Notes: generated by a model from the sequence alone, not told the origin. 64,000 nucleotides of DNA from Cellulomonas fimi (GCF_028527925.1 NZ_JAPESW010000017.1:19062-83061), one strand, 5' to 3'; numbered from the stretch's first letter, positions 24,845 through 33,742 are shown. Made by a program: numbers and translations.

Positions 24845-25699
24845 ATCACCGAGAACCCCACGCCCGACGCGGCCGCACCGCCGGTCTGCCCGCGGCACCC
24901 CGACCGGGTGTCGTACGTGCGCTGCCAGCGGTGCGGCCGTCCCGTGTGCCCGGACTGCCAGCGCCAGGCCGCGGTCGGCGTGCAGTGCGTGGACTGCGTG
25001 GCGGAGGCGTCGCGCGGCGCGCGTCCCGTGCGGACGGTGCTCGGCGGGCGCCGGCGCGAGGGCCGGCCCGTCGTCACGCTGACGATCATCGGCCTGTGCG
25101 TCGTGAGCTTCGTGCTGCAGCAGGTCGTGCCCGGCTGGACGATCCGTTGGCTGTTCAGCCCGCTCGCCGGGCTGGTCGAGCCCTGGCGGTTCGTCACCGC
25201 GGCGTTCCTGCACTCCCCCGGCGGCGTCGTGCACCTCGCCGTCAACATGCTCGCGCTGTGGATGATCGGCCCGTACCTCGAGCAGGCGCTCGGTCGGGCC
25301 CGGTTCGTCACGCTCTACCTGATGAGCGCCCTGGGCGGGTCCGTCGCCGTCGTCCTGCTCGCCGACGCGCTCGACGCCTGGAACGTCGGCGTGCTCGGGG
25401 CGTCGGGGGCGATCTTCGGCCTGTTCGGCGCGGTCCTCGTCGTGATGCGCCGGCTCGGCGGCGACGTGCGCGGGATCCTCGTCGTCATCGGGCTCAACGT
25501 CGTCGTCGGGTTCGTCGTCTCCGGCATCTCCTGGCCCGCGCACCTGGGCGGGCTGTTCACGGGCCTGGCGCTGGGTGCGGCGTACGCCTACGCACCTGCG
25601 GAGCGGCGCCGGCAGGTCGCCGTCGTCGCGCCGCTCGTGGTGGCGGGGGTGCTGGTCACGGCCGCATGGCTCGCGTACTCGGCGGTCGGACTCGCCTGA
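24845..25699 (+). CDS. Rhomboid family intramembrane serine protease
   Basis: About 284 residues. An N-terminal zinc-binding segment CPRHPDRVSYVRCQRCGRPVCPDC is followed by about seven membrane helices. The rhomboid core shows the catalytic serine in GASGAIFG (helix 4), the HxxxN-type VHLAVNMLALW and a histidine in ISWPAHLGG. It cleaves membrane helices. The start is odd: where relatives have ATG (MTENPTPDA), this sequence has ATC at 24845-24847. No ATG, GTG or TTG lies between the ppiA stop and the zinc segment in frame. The only canonical choices are GTG 24782, which overlaps ppiA by 53 bases, or GTG 24908, which cuts the zinc motif. Confidence 0.85.
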   Translation: MTENPTPDAAAPPVCPRHPDRVSYVRCQRCGRPVCPDCQRQAAVGVQCVDCVAEASRGARPVRTVLGGRRREGRPVVTLTIIGLCVVSFVLQQVVPGWTIRWLFSPLAGLVEPWRFVTAAFLHSPGGVVHLAVNMLALWMIGPYLEQALGRARFVTLYLMSALGGSVAVVLLADALDAWNVGVLGASGAIFGLFGAVLVVMRRLGGDVRGILVVIGLNVVVGFVVSGISWPAHLGGLFTGLALGAAYAYAPAERRRQVAVVAPLVVAGVLVTAAWLAYSAVGLA

Positions 25700-25762
25700 C
25701 TCCCGTCGGGCTCGTCTGACTCGTCCCCAGGTGGCGCGCGTCACGCGTGGACGACGCACGGT

Positions 25763-25857
25763 CTGTCCACAGCCTGTTGACCTGCACGAACGCACTCTCT
25801 GTCCCCAGCGGTGCACAACCATGTGGATAACTACACGGCTGTAGTTCCACAGCTGTG
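25763..25857. promoter_or_regulatory. Cluster of DnaA-box-like sites and palindromes
   Basis: Between rhomboid and crgA. TGTGGATAA at 25822-25830 is a perfect match to the reverse of the strong DnaA box TTATCCACA. CTGTCCACA at 25763-25771 matches TTGTCCACA in eight of nine bases. A palindrome CACAGCTGTG lies at 25848-25857 and an inverted repeat CTACA-cggc-TGTAG at 25831-25844. Such AT-richer motifs are rare in this very GC-rich context. It could be a DnaA-titration or regulatory site. The main oriC of actinobacteria is between dnaA and dnaN, outside this window. Confidence 0.5.
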
Positions 25858-25951
25858 AGCAACCTTGGGGACGGGGAGACGACGCCGAATTCCTTCGTCA
25901 GTACGGCCTGTGAGGACCCTACGAGCAGGGTCTGACATCGGCGGGAACGAC

Positions 25952-25989
25952 GACGGCGGGGCCGGTCGTCGTCGACCAGCCCCGCCGTC
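25952..25989 (-). terminator. Terminator of crgA
   Basis: GACGGCGGGGC (25952-25962) pairs with GCCCCGCCGTC (25979-25989), an 11-bp perfect stem with a 16-base loop. It is 17 bases after the crgA stop on the minus strand. Confidence 0.8.
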
Positions 25990-26006
25990 CCGTCCTGCGC
26001 GCGGCG

Positions 26007-26255
26007 TCAGCGCCAGCGTGTCGTCATGCCGAAGCCCGCGATGATGAGCGTGAAGCCCACCGCGAGGTTCCACTGGCCGATGCCCGGGATCGGGTAGTCC
26101 GAGCCCGTGAGGTACGTGACCACGATCCACACGAGGCCGACGAGCATCAGCCCCAGCATCACGGGGACGAACCACGGCGGGTTCGGCTTGGGGCCGGCCG
26201 ACTTCTCGGGCGGCGGGATGTACGCGGCCTTCTTGCGCGACCTCGACTCAGGCAC
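26007..26255 (-). CDS. crgA: Cell division protein CrgA
   Basis: 82 residues, GTG at 26255 with AGGAG seven bases upstream. CrgA is a small actinobacterial membrane protein that binds FtsZ/FtsQ/FtsI and RodA-type partners at the septum. Family pattern seen: basic PESRSRKKAAY N-terminus, PPWFVPVMLGLMLVGLVWIVVTYL helix (about 27-50), SDYPIPGIGQWNLAVGFTLIIAG with the second helix and ends TTRWR. It is divergent from the DUF881-srtE genes and close to the pknB operon, as in other actinobacteria. Confidence 0.94.
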   Translation of the reverse strand: MPESRSRKKAAYIPPPEKSAGPKPNPPWFVPVMLGLMLVGLVWIVVTYLTGSDYPIPGIGQWNLAVGFTLIIAGFGMTTRWR

Positions 26256-26435
26256 GTCCGGGCTCCTGTCCAGCGGCGGTGCGCGACGCGTGGACGTCGC
26301 GCGAACGGACGGTGACGGGGTGTCACCGTGCGACAACGATGTGACGTGGACGCCGCGCACCGTCACGGGCGCCACGCAACGTGACCTAGCGTAGTGGGCA
26401 GCAGCCCTCCGCCCGACCCCCTCGAGAGGACGACA

Positions 26436-27278
26436 GTGACCGAGCACTCCCACCGTGCGCGGCGTCTCCTCGCGCGCGGGACGCTCTCGGTCGCCGTCGT
26501 GCTCGCCCTCTCGGGTGCGCTGTTCGCCGCCAACGCACGGTTCGCGCAGGCCAACGAGGGGGAGCGGCACCCGCAGGACCTCGCCGGCCTCGCCAGCGTC
26601 CAGAACGACCGCGTCGCGCGCCTGTCGACCGAGGTCGACGCCCTGCGGACCGAGGTGGACGCGCTCGCCGAGGACGGCAGCGCCGACGCGAGCACCCAGC
26701 CCGGGCAGCCCGGCGCGGGCTACCTCGTGGAAGGCGGCGCGACGCCCGTCACGGGTCCCGGGCTCACGGTCCAGCTCGAGGACGCGCCCGCCCGCGAGGG
26801 CGTCGACCAGGACGTGCTGCTCGTGCACCAGCAGGACATCCAGAACGTCATGAACGCGCTCTGGGCGGGCGGCGCCGAGGCGATGACGCTCCAGGGGCAG
26901 CGGGTGATCTCGACGAGCGCCTTCTGGTGCGTCGGCAACGTCCTGAAGCTGCACGGGCGCGTCTACTCGCCGCCCTACGTCATCGAGGCCATCGGCGACC
27001 CGTCCGACCTGCGCGACGGGCTCGCCGCGTCGCCCGCCGTCGGGCTCTACCTGCGCGACGTCAAGGCCGTCGGCCTCGGCTGGTCCGTCGACCAGTCCGA
27101 CGCGATGCAGATGCCGGCCTACTCCGGAGCCACCGAGCTCGAGTACGCGCGCGTCCCGGACGGTGTCGAGATCCTGCCCGGCCTCGAGGCCGCCGAGGAG
27201 GCCGCGAAGGACGAGGCACGCGCGACCGCGCAGACGCGCAGCACCGGCCCGGCCGGCCCAGGGAGCGACGATGACTGA
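26436..27278 (+). CDS. DUF881 family exported protein
   Basis: 280 residues, GTG at 26436 with GAGAGGA upstream. One N-terminal membrane helix or uncleaved signal (about 14-34) leads to a short coiled coil (VARLSTEVDALRTEVDAL, about 64-81). It is followed by the DUF881 domain: TGPGLTVQLEDAP, LLVHQQDIQNVMNALWAGGAEAMTLQGQRVI and a C-terminal VKAVGLGWSVDQ region. DUF881 proteins occur near crgA and class E sortase genes in actinobacteria; their role is unknown, though a wall or division link is suggested by position. The stop overlaps the sortase start by 8 bases. Confidence 0.88.
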   Translation: MTEHSHRARRLLARGTLSVAVVLALSGALFAANARFAQANEGERHPQDLAGLASVQNDRVARLSTEVDALRTEVDALAEDGSADASTQPGQPGAGYLVEGGATPVTGPGLTVQLEDAPAREGVDQDVLLVHQQDIQNVMNALWAGGAEAMTLQGQRVISTSAFWCVGNVLKLHGRVYSPPYVIEAIGDPSDLRDGLAASPAVGLYLRDVKAVGLGWSVDQSDAMQMPAYSGATELEYARVPDGVEILPGLEAAEEAAKDEARATAQTRSTGPAGPGSDDD

Positions 27279-28104
27279 CCCGGCCGCCACGGCGACCGCC
27301 ACGCCCGACGGTCCGCCTCCCGCCGACCAGCCCGTCCGCACCCGACGCGGCACCCGGCCCCGGCGCGGGGCGAGCCCGGCGCGGCAGCGCGCCTACACCG
27401 CCGTCGGTGTCGTCGGCGAGGTCCTCATCACCCTGGGCGTCCTGCTGTTCGCGTTCCTCGCCTGGCAGCTGTGGTGGACCGACGTCGAGGGCAACCGCGC
27501 GCAGGCCGAGATCGTCCGCGACCTCGACTGGGAGGTCGCACCGACGCCCGAGCCGACCGCGACGCAGACCGGCCCGCTCGTCGCCGAGCCGCGGCGCGAG
27601 GACCCGCCCGTGCTGGAGGAGCCGCCGCACGCGACGACCTTCGCGACGATCCAGGTGCCGCGGTGGGCGGGCGAGCCCGAACGACCCGTGAGCCAGGGCA
27701 CCGACCGCGCGACGGTGCTCGACGTGCTGGGCGTCGGCCACTACGAGGGCACCGCGATGCCGGGCGGCGTCGGCAACTTCGCGCTCGCCGGCCACCGCAC
27801 GACGTACGCCAAGCCGTTCAACCGGGTCGCGGAGCTGCAGGTGGGGGACCCGATCGTGGTCCGTACGTCCGACACCTGGTACGTCTACCGGGTGTCGTCG
27901 ACCGAGATCGTCATGCCCACCGACGTCGACGTCATCGCACCCGTGCCCGGCGACCCGGGCGCGACCCCCACCGAGCGGTTCATCACCCTCACGACGTGCC
28001 ACCCGATGTTCTCCGCACGGGAACGGTTCATCGTGCACGGCACGTTCGACTACTGGGCGCCCGTGACGGACGGGACTCCCGCCGAGCTGCTGCCGGGCGC
28101 ATGA
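27271..28104 (+). CDS. srtE: Class E sortase
   Basis: 277 residues. Transpeptidase that cleaves a C-terminal LAxTG-type signal and links the protein to the wall peptide. N-terminal disordered tail, membrane helix at about 43-70 (AVGVVGEVLITLGVLLFAFLAW), then the extracytoplasmic sortase barrel. Catalytic His in NFALAGHRTTY, catalytic Cys in TLTTCHP and Arg in SARERF, spaced as in the family. The start ATG at 27271 overlaps the DUF881 gene. A plausible substrate in this window is the LPATG protein at 38547-40910, though class E enzymes usually prefer an alanine at the second position. Confidence 0.92.
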   Translation: MTDPAATATATPDGPPPADQPVRTRRGTRPRRGASPARQRAYTAVGVVGEVLITLGVLLFAFLAWQLWWTDVEGNRAQAEIVRDLDWEVAPTPEPTATQTGPLVAEPRREDPPVLEEPPHATTFATIQVPRWAGEPERPVSQGTDRATVLDVLGVGHYEGTAMPGGVGNFALAGHRTTYAKPFNRVAELQVGDPIVVRTSDTWYVYRVSSTEIVMPTDVDVIAPVPGDPGATPTERFITLTTCHPMFSARERFIVHGTFDYWAPVTDGTPAELLPGA

Positions 28105-28138
28105 TGTGCGCCCGTCGAATCCACGTGACAGGAGACCG

Positions 28139-28300
28139 ATGATGTACGGGTGGCTGTGGCGTCACCTGCCGGGACCGTCCGTGGTCCGGGCGCTGATCCT
28201 GGCGGTCGCCGCGTTCCTCGTGCTCGCCGCGTGCTTCCTGTGGGTGTTCCCGGCGGTCGCGCCGTTCATGCCGTTCAACGAGACCACCGTGGGGGAGTGA
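28139..28300 (+). CDS. Small membrane protein between sortase and trpG
   Basis: 53 residues (or 52 from the second ATG at 28142, which is seven bases after GGAG and may be preferred). One membrane helix, about 18-43 (ALILAVAAFLVLAACFLWVFPAV), then a short tail ending NETTVGE. A small hydrophobic protein of this kind is conserved between srtE and trpG in related genomes. Stop and the trpG start are separated by one base, so translation is probably coupled. Function unknown. Confidence 0.8.
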   Translation: MMYGWLWRHLPGPSVVRALILAVAAFLVLAACFLWVFPAVAPFMPFNETTVGE

Positions 28301-28301
28301 C

Positions 28302-28925
28302 GTGACCCGGATCCTGGTGATCGACAACTACGACTCGTTCGTCTACACGATCGTCGGCTACCTCAACCAGCTGGGTGCCGAGACGGTCGTCGTCCGCAAC
28401 GACGCCGTCCCGCCGCTGTCCGAGCGCGGCGACTTCGACGGGGTGCTCGTGTCCCCCGGCCCGGGCACGCCCGCCGAGGCCGGTCAGAGCATGCAGGTGA
28501 TCCGCGACTGCGCCGAGAGCGCGACGCCCATGCTCGGCGTGTGCCTCGGCCACCAGGCGCTCGGCGAGGTCTACGGCGGGACCGTGACCCACGCGCCCGA
28601 GCTCATGCACGGCAAGACGAGCGAGGTCGAGCACGACGGCGAGGGCGTCCTCGCGGGCCTGCCGACGCCGTTCACCGCGACCCGCTACCACTCGCTCGCC
28701 GTCGTCGACGGGACCGTGTCCGACGAGCTCGAGGTCACCGCGACCACGCACGGCATCATCATGGGCCTGCAGCACCGGACCCTCCCGCTGCACGGCGTGC
28801 AGTTCCACCCCGAGTCGGTGCTCACCGAGGGCGGCCACCGGCTGCTCGCGAACTGGCTGACCGTGTGCGGCGACGAGGAGGCCGTCGCGCGGTCGGAGGG
28901 CCTGCACCCGCTCGTCCGCCTCTGA
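28302..28925 (+). CDS. trpG: Anthranilate/aminodeoxychorismate synthase glutamine amidotransferase
   Basis: 207 residues, GTG start with GGGGGAG upstream. Class I glutamine amidotransferase that supplies ammonia to chorismate to make anthranilate or aminodeoxychorismate. Visible: ILVIDNYDSFVYTI start, SPGPGTP (oxyanion loop), nucleophile Cys in GVCLGHQALGE, and the His-Glu pair in GVQFHPESVLTEGG. The synthase partner is not in this window. Many actinobacteria use one subunit for both tryptophan and folate, so it could equally be called pabA. Placed just upstream of the pknB operon, in the standard order. Confidence 0.93.
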   Translation: MTRILVIDNYDSFVYTIVGYLNQLGAETVVVRNDAVPPLSERGDFDGVLVSPGPGTPAEAGQSMQVIRDCAESATPMLGVCLGHQALGEVYGGTVTHAPELMHGKTSEVEHDGEGVLAGLPTPFTATRYHSLAVVDGTVSDELEVTATTHGIIMGLQHRTLPLHGVQFHPESVLTEGGHRLLANWLTVCGDEEAVARSEGLHPLVRL

Positions 28926-28946
28926 CGGCGGCACACGCACCACAGC

Positions 28947-28982
28947 GAAGGCCCCGCCCGTCCGGAGACGAGCGGGGCCTTC
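28947..28982. terminator. Bidirectional terminator between trpG and pknB
   Basis: GAAGGCCCCGC (28947-28957) pairs with GCGGGGCCTTC (28972-28982), an 11-bp perfect stem with a 14-base loop. The adjacent A and T bases make it work in both directions for the convergent genes. Confidence 0.88.
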
Positions 28983-28998
28983 CGCATGCCGTGGCGCG

Positions 28999-31008
28999 CT
29001 ACGGCTTGGGGGTCTGGGTCGGCTGGCCGTTGTTGTTGCCGCCGCCACCCGGGCCCTTCGAGACGTGCAGGTCGATCTGCTGACCCGGCTCGACCTCGGA
29101 CCCGCCGTCGGGCTCGACGCGGATCACCTGGTTGACGGGCGACTCGGACTGCTCGTCGACGCGCCGCACGTTGGTCAGGCCCGCCTGGGCCAGCGCCTGC
29201 ACGGCCTGGTCGTACGACATCCCGACCAGGTTCTCCGGCACGACCGGGTTCTCGGGTGCGATGGCGATCTCGATGTTGATCGTCGTGTCCTGCGGCACGA
29301 GCGAGCCTGCGGGCTTGTCCTGCGAGATGACCGTGTCCGGCGGCTGCTCGTTGGTCTCCCGCTCGCGCGAGTTGGCGTTGAGCGACGCGTCGTTGAGCAG
29401 CTGCTCGGCCTCGGCCCGCGTCTTGCCGGCCAGGTCGGGCACCTGCACGTTGCCGGACGACACGAACAGCTTCACCGGGCTGCCGGACGACGCCGACTCG
29501 CCCTCGGCGGGCTCGGTGCGCGTGACGCGGCCCTTGGGCTGCTTGGGGTCGTCCTCGGAGGTCCGGTTCGGGTCGACCGTGAGACCGGCGGCCTCGATCG
29601 CCGCGACGGCCTCCTGCTCGGTCATCCCGGCCAGGCCCGTCGGGACGGTCGTGGTCGCGGGGCCGGTCGAGAACGTGACGGTGACGTTGTCGAGCTTCTC
29701 GACGGGCGTGCCGGCGGCGGGGTCGGACTTGATCGCCTCGCCCTCGGGGACCGTGTCGGACGGTTCCTCCGCGGGCGTGAACTGCAGCTCCGCGTCCTCG
29801 ATCTTCTTCTCGGCCTCCTCGCGCGTGAGCCCCACGACGTCGGGGACGGTGAGCTCCTCGGGGGCGTTGCTGCGCGAGTTCGCGACCAGCAGCGCGATGA
29901 TGCCCGCGACCGCGAGGACCGCGATGCCGATGAGGACCCACATGAGCCACGGCTTGCGACCCTCGTCCTCGGGCTCCTCGGGGAGGCCCGCAGGCGTCGT
30001 CGGCTGCAGACCCGTCTGGGCCCACGGCGACGTCGGCGCCATGGCCTGCGTCGCCGCGACGGCCGGGGGCGCCATGACCTGCGTGGCCTCCGCCGCGGCG
30101 AGCGCGGCACCGGCCGCGACGGCACCGACGGCGGGCGCGCTGACCACGCCGCCGCGCAGGACGGCCTCGAGGTCGGCGCGGAACTCCGCGGCCGTCGAGT
30201 ACCGCGCGTCGCGCTCCTTGGCGAGCGCCTTGGCCGTGATCCGGTCGAGCGCCTCGGGCACGTCGGACGCGAACTGCGACGGCGTGGGCGCGGTCTCGCG
30301 GACGTGCTGGTAGGCGACGGCGACGGGGGAGTCGCCGGTGAACGGCGGACGGCCCGTGAGCAGCTCGAACAGCAGGCAGCCCGTCGAGTAGAGGTCGGAG
30401 CGCGCGTCGACCTGCTCGCCGCGGGCCTGCTCGGGCGACAGGTACTGCGCGGTGCCGATGACGGCCTGCGTCTGCGTCATGGTCGCGGCGGAGTCGGCGA
30501 CCGCGCGGGCGATGCCGAAGTCCATGACCTTGACCGCACCCGTCGGCGTGAGCATGACGTTCGCGGGCTTGATGTCCCGGTGCACGATGCCCGCGTGGTG
30601 CGAGTACTCGAGCGCGGACAGCACGCCCGCGGTGATCTCGACCGCCTCCTCGATGGGCACCGCGTGCCCGTCGCGCAGGATGCCGCGGACCGTGTGACCC
30701 TCGACGTACTCCATGACGATGAACGGCACGTGCGCGACGACGCCCGTCGGCTCGGTGAAGACGTCCTCGCCCGTGTCGTAGACCGCGACGATCGCCGGGT
30801 GGTTCAGGGCCGCGGCGGCCTGCGCCTCGCGCCGGAACCGGTTCTGGAAGGAGGGGTCGCGCGCGAGGTCCGAGCGCAGGATCTTGATCGCGACCGTGCG
30901 GCCGAGCCGGGTGTCGTGGCCGATGTGCACCTCGGCCATGCCACCGCGCCCGATGAGCTCGCCGACCTCGTACCGTCCGGCGAGGATCCGGGATCCGTCG
31001 TCCACCAC
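28999..31008 (-). CDS. pknB: Serine/threonine protein kinase PknB with four PASTA domains
   Basis: 669 residues, GTG start sharing one base with the preceding gene's stop. Cytoplasmic Hanks-type kinase (~1-275): glycine loop GELIGRGGMAEV, ATP-binding K42, catalytic HRDIKPANVML with D145, DFGIARA at 163-169 and the APE-equivalent SPEQ. A linker (~290-350) leads to one membrane helix, about 355-380. Then four extracellular PASTA repeats (~385-660), each beginning VPxxxGxxxxEA, which bind muropeptides or lipid II. It senses wall state and phosphorylates growth and division proteins. It is the last gene of a leftward operon from fhaA and ends in a Gly/Asn/Pro-rich tail. Confidence 0.96.
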   Translation of the reverse strand: MVDDGSRILAGRYEVGELIGRGGMAEVHIGHDTRLGRTVAIKILRSDLARDPSFQNRFRREAQAAAALNHPAIVAVYDTGEDVFTEPTGVVAHVPFIVMEYVEGHTVRGILRDGHAVPIEEAVEITAGVLSALEYSHHAGIVHRDIKPANVMLTPTGAVKVMDFGIARAVADSAATMTQTQAVIGTAQYLSPEQARGEQVDARSDLYSTGCLLFELLTGRPPFTGDSPVAVAYQHVRETAPTPSQFASDVPEALDRITAKALAKERDARYSTAAEFRADLEAVLRGGVVSAPAVGAVAAGAALAAAEATQVMAPPAVAATQAMAPTSPWAQTGLQPTTPAGLPEEPEDEGRKPWLMWVLIGIAVLAVAGIIALLVANSRSNAPEELTVPDVVGLTREEAEKKIEDAELQFTPAEEPSDTVPEGEAIKSDPAAGTPVEKLDNVTVTFSTGPATTTVPTGLAGMTEQEAVAAIEAAGLTVDPNRTSEDDPKQPKGRVTRTEPAEGESASSGSPVKLFVSSGNVQVPDLAGKTRAEAEQLLNDASLNANSRERETNEQPPDTVISQDKPAGSLVPQDTTINIEIAIAPENPVVPENLVGMSYDQAVQALAQAGLTNVRRVDEQSESPVNQVIRVEPDGGSEVEPGQQIDLHVSKGPGGGGNNNGQPTQTPKP

Positions 31009-32297
31009 TAGGCGTCCTTCACTTCCGTCGTCAGCGGGCGCGCGGGACCGTCACCGCGCCCGTCCACCGAGATCATCCCATCGGGACTGCCGCGACGAGG
31101 GTACTGACTGCCGTCGTCGCGTGGGGGCGTGCTGAGCGCGACGACGGCCCCGGGCGGTCCGTCGAGGGGTGCGGCCCTGGTCAGGCCGTTGGCGAGGGCC
31201 GCGCCGAGCAGCGCGACCAGGAGCAGCACGAGCGCGAGCAGCGGCCAGCGGAACCGCGAGAAGCGGCCGAGCCGCGGTCCGCTGGTCCGCAGCGAGGCGA
31301 CGTTCACGTGCCGCGGCGTGCTCGACGCACGCGCGCGCGGCTCGTCGCGGCGGGTGCGACGCGGCGGGTACGTCGGCGGCGGCTCGTCCGACGCGGCACG
31401 TGCGGTGGTCACCGCCGTCGCGAACGTGTCGACCGGGCGCGAGATCTTCGAGACCAGGACCGGGACGCCGCTGGGCGGGGTGCGCGGCACGAGCTTGTCG
31501 AACAGCCCGGCGAGCTCCTCGCCCGACTGCGGACGCTGCGCGGGGTCCTTCGACAGCAGGCGCATGACGAGCGCGGCGAGGTGCTTGTCGACGCTCGACG
31601 GCAGCGGCGGCACCGCGTTGTTGACGTGCGCGACCGCGATGTCGACCGCCGTCGGCCCCGTGAAGGGGCGGTGCCCGACGAGCGCCTCGTACGCGACCAC
31701 GCCGAGCGAGTACAGGTCGGACAGCGGCGTCGCGGCCTTGCCGACGGCCTGCTCGGGCGACAGGTACTGCGCGGTGCCCATGACCATGCCGGTCGCGGTC
31801 ATGGTGATCTGGTTCTGCGCGAGCGAGACGCCGAAGTCGGTGATCTTCACGCGGCCGCCGCGGCCGAGCAGGATGTTGCCGGGCTTGACGTCGCGGTGCA
31901 CGACGCCCGCCAGGTGCGCCGCGTGCAGGGCGCGTGCCGTCTGCGCGAGGATCGGCAGCAGCCGGCGCGGCGTGAGGACCGGCTCGCGCTCGAGCAGGTC
32001 GGACAGGGGCTCGCCGACGACGAGCTCCATCACGAGGAACGCGGACCCGTCCTGCTCGCCGTAGTCGAACAGCTGCGCGATCGACGGGTGGTGCAGCGAC
32101 GCCGAGTTGCGCGCCTCGGTGCGGAAGCGCTCGAGGAAGCCGGGGTCGCCCGCGAACTCCTCCTTGAGCACCTTGACCGCGACGGGACGCGCGAGCGCGT
32201 CGTCGTGCGCCGCCCACACCTCGCCCATGCCGCCGGTCGCGATCGGCTTGATGAGCCGGTACCGGCCGTCGAGGGCCACGCCTGCCGCCGTCCTCAC
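31008..32297 (-). CDS. pknA: Serine/threonine protein kinase PknA
   Basis: 429 residues, GTG start in a GTGA overlap with pbpA. Kinase core ~10-270: IATGGMGEVW, K42 in VAVKVLK, HRDVKPGNILL, DFGVSLA and GTAQYLSPEQ. Following it is a Pro/Arg/Thr-rich linker, then one membrane helix near 355-380 (FRWPLLALVLLLVALLGAALA) and a short outside tail. No PASTA domain. With PknB it forms the conserved pair that regulates cell shape and division in actinobacteria. The longer in-frame reading to 32960 covers pbpA antisense and is not used. Confidence 0.94.
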   Translation of the reverse strand: MRTAAGVALDGRYRLIKPIATGGMGEVWAAHDDALARPVAVKVLKEEFAGDPGFLERFRTEARNSASLHHPSIAQLFDYGEQDGSAFLVMELVVGEPLSDLLEREPVLTPRRLLPILAQTARALHAAHLAGVVHRDVKPGNILLGRGGRVKITDFGVSLAQNQITMTATGMVMGTAQYLSPEQAVGKAATPLSDLYSLGVVAYEALVGHRPFTGPTAVDIAVAHVNNAVPPLPSSVDKHLAALVMRLLSKDPAQRPQSGEELAGLFDKLVPRTPPSGVPVLVSKISRPVDTFATAVTTARAASDEPPPTYPPRRTRRDEPRARASSTPRHVNVASLRTSGPRLGRFSRFRWPLLALVLLLVALLGAALANGLTRAAPLDGPPGAVVALSTPPRDDGSQYPRRGSPDGMISVDGRGDGPARPLTTEVKDA

Positions 32298-33742
32298 GAT
32301 CCCAGCACCGCCTGGATGACGGCCTTCGCGATGGGCGCGGCCACGCGACCGCCCGTCGCCTCGTTGCCGGCGCTGCCGCCGTGCTCGACGATCACCGCGA
32401 CCGCGACCCGAGGTGCGTCGGCGGGGGCGAACGCGGTGAACCACGCGTGGGGCGCCTGGTCGTCGCCGGTCTGGGCCGTGCCCGTCTTCCCGGCGACCTG
32501 CACCCCCGGGATCTGCGCGGCGGTGCCCGACCCGTCGGCGACCACGCCGACCATCATGTCGCGCAGCGCGGCGGCGGTCCCGGGCGACACGGCGGTCGAC
32601 AGCAGCTCCGGCTCGGTCTCGTCGACGGTGTGCAGGTCGGCGGAGCGGACCGTCTGGACCAGGTACGGCGTCATGAGCCGGCCCTCGTTCGCGATCGCGG
32701 CCGACACCATCGCCATCTGGATGGGCGTCGCCCGGACGTCGCGCTGGCCGATCGCCGAGCCGGCCGTCTCGGGGGCGTCGAGGTCGTCGGGGAAGACCGA
32801 GGGCACGACGACGGTGGGGATGGTGAGCCCTTCGTTGAAGCCGAACCGCTCGGCCTGCGTGCGCAGCGCGTCGTCCCCGAGGTCGAGGCCGAGCTGCGCG
32901 AACGACGTGTTGCACGAGACGCGCAGCGCGTCCGCGAGCGTGATCGGGTCGGCGCCGCACCCGCCGCCGCCGAAGTTGCCGACCGTGGCCGTGGTCTGCG
33001 GCAGGTCGAGCACGACCGGCGCGGGCAGCGGCGACTGCGGCGTGTACGAGCCGCTCTCGAGGGCCGCCGCGGCCGTGACCAGCTTGAACGTCGACCCGGG
33101 CGGGTAGACCTCCTTGGTCGCGTTCGAGCGCAGCGGGTTGCCGTCGGCCGTCGACAGCGCCGAGAACGCCTCGCCGGCCGCCTTCGTGTCGTGCGTCGCC
33201 AGCAGGTTCGGGTCGAAGCCCGGCGTCGAGACGAGCGCGAGGATCTTGCCGGTCGCCGGCTCGATCGCGACGACGGCGCCCTGCTGGTCGCCGAGCCCGT
33301 CGCGCGCGGCCTGCTGCGCCGCCGGGAGCAGGGTCGTCTCGACCGCGGCGCCCTCGGGGCGGCGGCCCGTGAGCATGTCGCGCACGCGCGTGAAGAACAG
33401 CTGGTCACCGCGGCCCGTGAGCGCGTCGTTCGCGGCGAGCTCGAGCTCGGTGCGCCCGTTGACCACCGAGTAGAACCCGGTGACCGACGACCACAGGTCG
33501 CCGCCCGTGTACGAGCGCTGGTAGCCGAACGCGTCGTCCACGGGCGCCGACGACGCGACCGCCTCGCCCGCGACGACGATCGGGCCGCGCGCGTTGCCGA
33601 ACTCGCGGTACAGCGTGCGGACGTTGCGCGGGTCGTTGTTGAGGGTGTCCGCCTGGACGTACTGGACCCACGTCGTGCCGCCCATGAGCACGACGAACAT
33701 CACGAGGACCACCGTCGCGAGGCGGCGCAGGGGAGTGTTCAC
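32294..33742 (-). CDS. pbpA: Penicillin-binding protein 2-type transpeptidase PbpA
   Basis: 482 residues, GTG start in a GTGA overlap with rodA. Membrane anchor ~7-28, then a short dimerisation part and the transpeptidase domain ~150-480. Active-site motifs: SxxK as PPGSTFKLV, SxN as SCNTS and KTG as VAGKTGTAQT. This class B PBP cross-links peptidoglycan made by the SEDS glycosyltransferase encoded next to it. The gene pair is controlled post-translationally by the kinases encoded downstream. Located on the outer face of the membrane. Confidence 0.95.
   Translation of the reverse strand: MNTPLRRLATVVLVMFVVLMGGTTWVQYVQADTLNNDPRNVRTLYREFGNARGPIVVAGEAVASSAPVDDAFGYQRSYTGGDLWSSVTGFYSVVNGRTELELAANDALTGRGDQLFFTRVRDMLTGRRPEGAAVETTLLPAAQQAARDGLGDQQGAVVAIEPATGKILALVSTPGFDPNLLATHDTKAAGEAFSALSTADGNPLRSNATKEVYPPGSTFKLVTAAAALESGSYTPQSPLPAPVVLDLPQTTATVGNFGGGGCGADPITLADALRVSCNTSFAQLGLDLGDDALRTQAERFGFNEGLTIPTVVVPSVFPDDLDAPETAGSAIGQRDVRATPIQMAMVSAAIANEGRLMTPYLVQTVRSADLHTVDETEPELLSTAVSPGTAAALRDMMVGVVADGSGTAAQIPGVQVAGKTGTAQTGDDQAPHAWFTAFAPADAPRVAVAVIVEHGGSAGNEATGGRVAAPIAKAVIQAVLGS

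Noticed and set aside
25739..25870. Chromosomal origin oriC
   Set aside because: Too few DnaA boxes for a main origin and the wrong neighbours; dnaA and dnaN are outside the window. Kept only as a regulatory cluster.
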